Origin: Janthinobacterium sp. TB1-E2
GTDB taxonomy: Bacteria; Pseudomonadota; Gammaproteobacteria; Burkholderiales; Burkholderiaceae_D
Direction: 5' to 3'
Length of the DNA: 64,000 bases
NCBI RefSeq assembly: GCF_036885605.1
Contig: NZ_CP142523.1
Span: forward strand, 1,178,001-1,242,000
Position 1 is the first letter of the stretch; each line of letters starts with the position of its first letter. The position numbers were made by a program, and so were the translations under genes. Positions 60,624-64,000 of this stretch are shown here, in pieces. Under the pieces are notes generated by a model. That model did no database searches and was not told the origin of the DNA. It saw only the letters and a program-made list of their open reading frames with translations.

Positions 60624-61073
60624 ATGGCGCAAGACACTCCCAAAGACAACGCAGGTTTTACTTTGCCAGTTCCGGCGTCCGCGCCGCCTGCCGCCGACGC
60701 ACCGGCTGCCGGCGCAGCCGCCACCACGGCCACCACGTCCACCACCGAGCCAGCGCCCGCGCTCGATCCCGTCAGCACGACCGATACCTCGTCGCGCGAT
60801 ACCTTGATCGGCGGCGTCGTGCTGTTGCTGCTGTTCATCGCCTTTTTCTTTGCCAAGAATGCCTATGCGAATGGCCTCGTGGCCAAGCGCGTGCCGCCGA
60901 ACAAGGCCAATGCCTCGGGCTGGTGGCTGTTCATCTTCCTGGCCAGCCTGGCGACCGGCGTCGTGCTGGCGGCCGTGAACGCGCATAAATTCCTCGCGCC
61001 ACTGTTCATGGGGCCGCTGGTGCTGGTGGGCCTGGTTGCGTTACTGTTGACCTTTACTTCCAGCCGCCGCTAA
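60624..61073 (+). CDS. Small membrane protein of the tubulin-like operon
   Basis: This 149-aa protein has a Pro/Ala/Thr-rich, unstructured N-terminal half (about 1-58) followed by three hydrophobic helices (about 62-80, 99-117, 122-143). RBS CTGAGGCATACC precedes ATG 60624. No family was recognised. The disordered tail may be a binding platform for the tubulin-like protein encoded 33 bp downstream. Confidence 0.75.
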   Translation: MAQDTPKDNAGFTLPVPASAPPAADAPAAGAAATTATTSTTEPAPALDPVSTTDTSSRDTLIGGVVLLLLFIAFFFAKNAYANGLVAKRVPPNKANASGWWLFIFLASLATGVVLAAVNAHKFLAPLFMGPLVLVGLVALLLTFTSSRR

Positions 61074-61106
61074 GCACGCCGTAACACGTTTTATCCAAGG
61101 AATCAC

Positions 61107-64000
61107 ATGGCAGAGAACCTGAACCAAACCATCACCGGCGGCGCCAGCGAGCGCAAGCAGGACAAGATCATCGAACTGCGCCCGACCCTGTTCATCGGTA
61201 TCGGCGGCACGGGCATGCAGGTGCTGATGCGCGTGCGCCGGCGCATCCTCAACACCCTGTGGGGCGGCGCGGGCAACCGCACGCGCATCGAAGGATTGGC
61301 CGACTTTCCCATCGCGCAATTCATCCATTTCGACCTCGACAATGGCGCCGTGATCGAAAGCGGCGAGTCGCAGGCGAAGGACTTGCAGTTCGACCAGGTG
61401 AAGTTCACGGATGATGACAAGGTGGTCGAATCGTTCGACATGGACAAGTACAGCCGTGATGAAGATTCCCTGGAAAAATATCCGCACATCAAGGAGTGGC
61501 TGCCGCTGACGCCGCAGCGCATCCGCGAATTGCGTTTCGACATGAGCAGCGGCGCCGGCCAGATCCGCGCCGTGTCGCGCCTGTATTTCTTCGACAAGTA
61601 CGCGAAGATCCGCGACAAGATCCGCTTGAAGTTGAAAGCGCTGAAGGCGGGCCTGTCGCACGAGCGCCAGCTGGCCGAGCTGGGCTTGCGCATGGAAACG
61701 AACCGTTTCCGCATCGTCATCGTCGGTTCCGTGGCGGGCGGCACGGGTTCCGGTTCCTTCCTCGACATGGGCTTGCTGGCGCGCTGGCTGGCGCGCAGCG
61801 AAGTGGGCGCGGCCGACGTCGAGCTGATGCTGTTCTTGCCGACCGGCTACACCAAGGCCAACAAGGACCGGGTCGAGGCCAATGGCTATGCGGCGCTGAT
61901 GGAGCTGGAATCTGCCATGATGGGCAACAAGGGCTACGTGGGCCGCTGGGATGCGTATGACCGTCCGGAACTGACACGCGAGCCGTACAGCGAGGTCTAC
62001 CTGATCGACTCGGGCAACCTGGCGCAGCAGCACACCAAGGATGTCAGCGACGTCTACCACATGGTGGCCGATTCGCTGTTCGAGGATTTCGCCTCGGCCG
62101 ACTTCGCACGCGCCAAGCGTTCGATCGCCGTCAACCAGGCGCAGCACAAGAACTCGCTGTACAACGCGCCCGTGCCGCAAGACCGCTTCGGCGACATGCG
62201 CCTGTATTTCTCCAAGCGCTTTTCCTCGTTCGGCATGGCCGTGCTCGATACGCGCCAGGAAGCGGCGCGCGACGAGCGGGCCCACCGCTGGGCCGGCGCC
62301 ATGCTGCAAGCGTTCTTTGGCGTGGGCGGCACGGATGCGGGCGCCAACCGGGCCACGGATACGCAGCGCGATAACTTCCTCGCTGCCAATATGTTCCTGA
62401 AGGGCACGCCGTTCAGCGATTTCCCCGAGTTTTCCGACAAGAGCATCGAACTGAAGCGCTCGAGCGGCGACTTCATCGATTTCCGCGTCGTCGACGAATT
62501 GCTGGAAGACCGCCACGGCCACTTGCTGGCCGGCGTGGAAAACCGGGTCAACACGCGCATCAACGATATCCGCACGGGCTTTGACCGCAGCGAATGGCCG
62601 GCGCAAGTGCGCGATGCCATGAAGCACCTGGAACGCGACGCCGTGCGCGACCAGGATTCCACGGCCGACACGACGGAAGACCGCATCAGCAAGCGCCGCC
62701 GCGAAGTGCTCGACGACGTCAAGAAAGTCGTGCGCGACCAGCTGTATGGCTACCTGGACAACAAGGAATTCGGCGGCCTCGAATACGTGCTGTCCTTGGT
62801 GGAACAGATCAAGGATCGCATCGAGGCGCCGGGCAGCGGACTGACGGCGCAGATCGGTAACAATGCCGAGCGCTACCGCGAAATCAAGGAAGCCGTGCGC
62901 TCGCGCGAATACGAACGCCTGCTGAACAATCTGGAACAGACGCGCAGCACCTTCGGTTTCCTCAGCAACGGTGAAAAGCAGGCCGGCGTGGTGATGGACC
63001 ATTTGCGCACGGAAATGGCGAATGCCCTGAAATTCCATCTGCGCGCCAAGGCGGCGGACGAGTCCGTCATCCTGCTGGGCGAACTGTCGCGCTGGCTGGG
63101 CAACCGGGTCGGCGTCGATGCGCAAGGCCGCGCGCAGTGGAATGGCCTGGTGGGCGAGCTGCAAACGGGCCGCGAAGGCGTGCTGGCCATGCTGGCGGAA
63201 CTCAAAACGGCGAATACGATTTTGCAGAAGGACCTGGACAAGGAACACGCAACCCTGATCGTCATTCCCGTCACAGAAAATGACATCGCGCTGCCATCGG
63301 CGGCCACCTTGCGCCAGTGGGCCGATGAAGCGTTCAAGGACATGGGCGGCTCGAAAGCGCTGTTCCCCATGCTGGGCGAACCGGCGCAACGGGGCTTGAT
63401 CCTGGCCAAAGTCACGCGCATGGCCGAGAACATGATCGCCACGACGAGCCTGGTGGAAGGCGCGACAAGCACGCCCGACCCCCTGTTCGAGGCGCTGGAA
63501 CAGATGGATGTGTCCGAACGCCTGGACCGCTTCCGCAAGCTGCTGGCCTGTTCGATGCCGTGGATCGACGCCAATATGGCGGGCGACTTCACGGTCGTGT
63601 CAGACCAGTTCAAGTGCGTGATCGGCGTGGCCAACGCGGCCGCCTTCAAGGCGAAATTCGGCGCCGAGCTCGAATCGTGCGTGCCGACCCAGGTGGGCAT
63701 CACGGTGAGCCAGCTGGAAATCGTCGAGACGGGCATCCGCGGGCGCGCCGTCTGCTATTGCGAACTGGCCGGCGTGCCGATGACGGTGCTGCGGGGCCTG
63801 GAAGGCTGGCGCACCAGTTACCGCAAGGAAGGCGACAACGACAAGGCGCCGACCCACACGCACATCGATCCGACGCAATTCACGCACCCGATCGCACCGA
63901 ACACGGATGAGATGAAGCGCCTGGCGGAAGACTTCGGCGAATTCCTGCAAGCGATCATGCTGGGCGTGCTGACGCGCCACACGGGCCGCGTCGTGCCGCC
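61107..64000 (+). CDS. Large tubulin/FtsZ-like GTPase, 3' end beyond the window
   Basis: At least 964 aa, open to the right edge with no stop. The N-terminus has RPTLFIGIGGTGMQVLMRVR, a nucleotide-binding start with GIGGTG at 31-36. The tubulin signature lies at 211-217 (GGTGSGS in VGSVAGGTGSGSFLDMG), fitting the Tubulin_2-like group. FtsZ proper has GGGTGTG. Between them are helices and FIHFDLDNGAV. The large C-terminal part (from about residue 330) is mostly helical (EDRISKRRREVLDDVKKV; NNLEQTRSTFGFL), longer than any FtsZ or TubZ. ATG 61107 follows CCAAGGAATCAC. Confidence 0.8.
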   Translation, partial: MAENLNQTITGGASERKQDKIIELRPTLFIGIGGTGMQVLMRVRRRILNTLWGGAGNRTRIEGLADFPIAQFIHFDLDNGAVIESGESQAKDLQFDQVKFTDDDKVVESFDMDKYSRDEDSLEKYPHIKEWLPLTPQRIRELRFDMSSGAGQIRAVSRLYFFDKYAKIRDKIRLKLKALKAGLSHERQLAELGLRMETNRFRIVIVGSVAGGTGSGSFLDMGLLARWLARSEVGAADVELMLFLPTGYTKANKDRVEANGYAALMELESAMMGNKGYVGRWDAYDRPELTREPYSEVYLIDSGNLAQQHTKDVSDVYHMVADSLFEDFASADFARAKRSIAVNQAQHKNSLYNAPVPQDRFGDMRLYFSKRFSSFGMAVLDTRQEAARDERAHRWAGAMLQAFFGVGGTDAGANRATDTQRDNFLAANMFLKGTPFSDFPEFSDKSIELKRSSGDFIDFRVVDELLEDRHGHLLAGVENRVNTRINDIRTGFDRSEWPAQVRDAMKHLERDAVRDQDSTADTTEDRISKRRREVLDDVKKVVRDQLYGYLDNKEFGGLEYVLSLVEQIKDRIEAPGSGLTAQIGNNAERYREIKEAVRSREYERLLNNLEQTRSTFGFLSNGEKQAGVVMDHLRTEMANALKFHLRAKAADESVILLGELSRWLGNRVGVDAQGRAQWNGLVGELQTGREGVLAMLAELKTANTILQKDLDKEHATLIVIPVTENDIALPSAATLRQWADEAFKDMGGSKALFPMLGEPAQRGLILAKVTRMAENMIATTSLVEGATSTPDPLFEALEQMDVSERLDRFRKLLACSMPWIDANMAGDFTVVSDQFKCVIGVANAAAFKAKFGAELESCVPTQVGITVSQLEIVETGIRGRAVCYCELAGVPMTVLRGLEGWRTSYRKEGDNDKAPTHTHIDPTQFTHPIAPNTDEMKRLAEDFGEFLQAIMLGVLTRHTGRVVP

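Noticed and set aside
61041..63389. 782-codon minus-strand frame opposite the tubulin-like gene
   Set aside because: Shadow. The plus frame has a good ribosome site, GIGGTG and GGTGSGS motifs and operon spacing, and stays open to the window edge.

Overview
The window is GC-rich DNA (roughly 60-65 percent GC by eye) from a betaproteobacterium of the order Burkholderiales. Oxalobacteraceae of the Janthinobacterium/Massilia type is the best guess. The evidence is the set of lineage-typical genes and gene orders: DUF2782-thrB-BPSS1780-like, xseB-ispA-dxs, DUF3717 beside a stand-alone heptose-1-P adenylyltransferase, a beta-type porin, and REP-like GTAGGTCGG elements. No rRNA, tRNA, CRISPR array or prophage was seen. 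Apart from one insertion sequence it looks like chromosomal backbone with two accessory-looking islands.

Layout. 1-8.9 kb: an ankyrin-repeat protein (probably cut at the left edge), a porin, a PAS-GGDEF-EAL protein divergent from a Crp/Fnr-type regulator, and a hybrid histidine kinase plus a REC-PAS response regulator. 8.9-13.5 kb: a TPP riboswitch followed by thiC-thiS-thiG-thiD-thiE. 13.5-19.1 kb: a REC-ANTAR regulator, glutathione-dependent formaldehyde dehydrogenase, a secreted coiled-coil protein and a UvrD-type helicase. 19.1-31.5 kb: REP-like repeats, DUF2782/thrB/BPSS1780-like, polA, a Tat-type dienelactone hydrolase, a ZIP transporter with no normal start codon, an ABC-F ATPase behind a 28-codon leader ORF, and then a sulfurtransferase, a DMT exporter and a Rieske oxygenase. 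31.5-38.3 kb: xseB-ispA-dxs (isoprenoid precursor and prenyl diphosphate synthesis), an IS1595-family element inserted exactly in the T-tract of the dxs terminator with an 8-bp target duplication, and a FUSC transporter.

38.4-40.4 kb holds the most unusual locus. Five small secreted peptides share a mirror-symmetric six-cysteine framework (C-X2/3-C-X6-C-X7-10-C-X6-C-X3-C). They sit around a membrane-anchored, probably periplasm-facing glutaredoxin, behind a near-consensus sigma70-type promoter, and every intergenic gap except the 31-bp one after the glutaredoxin contains an inverted repeat. I do not recognise this peptide family.

40.4-57.5 kb: cobalamin adenosyltransferase, glcDEF (glycolate oxidase), a second GGDEF-EAL protein, a glutathione peroxidase, pilU and pilT, a YggS-type PLP protein and proC, an ECF sigma/anti-sigma pair with a DUF3455 lipoprotein, yqjD-yqjE-yqjK-like membrane-stress genes, ubiA, oxyR, a DUF3717 protein and hldE2. 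57.6-64.0 kb: a compact operon of an unrecognised 494-aa protein, a secreted and membrane-anchored VWA-like protein with a degenerate metal site, a small membrane protein and a large tubulin/FtsZ-like GTPase running off the right edge. This looks like a membrane-linked tubulin-family system and is the second main candidate for new biology.

Names and motifs come from reading the sequence. No database search was possible. Promoters and hairpins are pattern calls.
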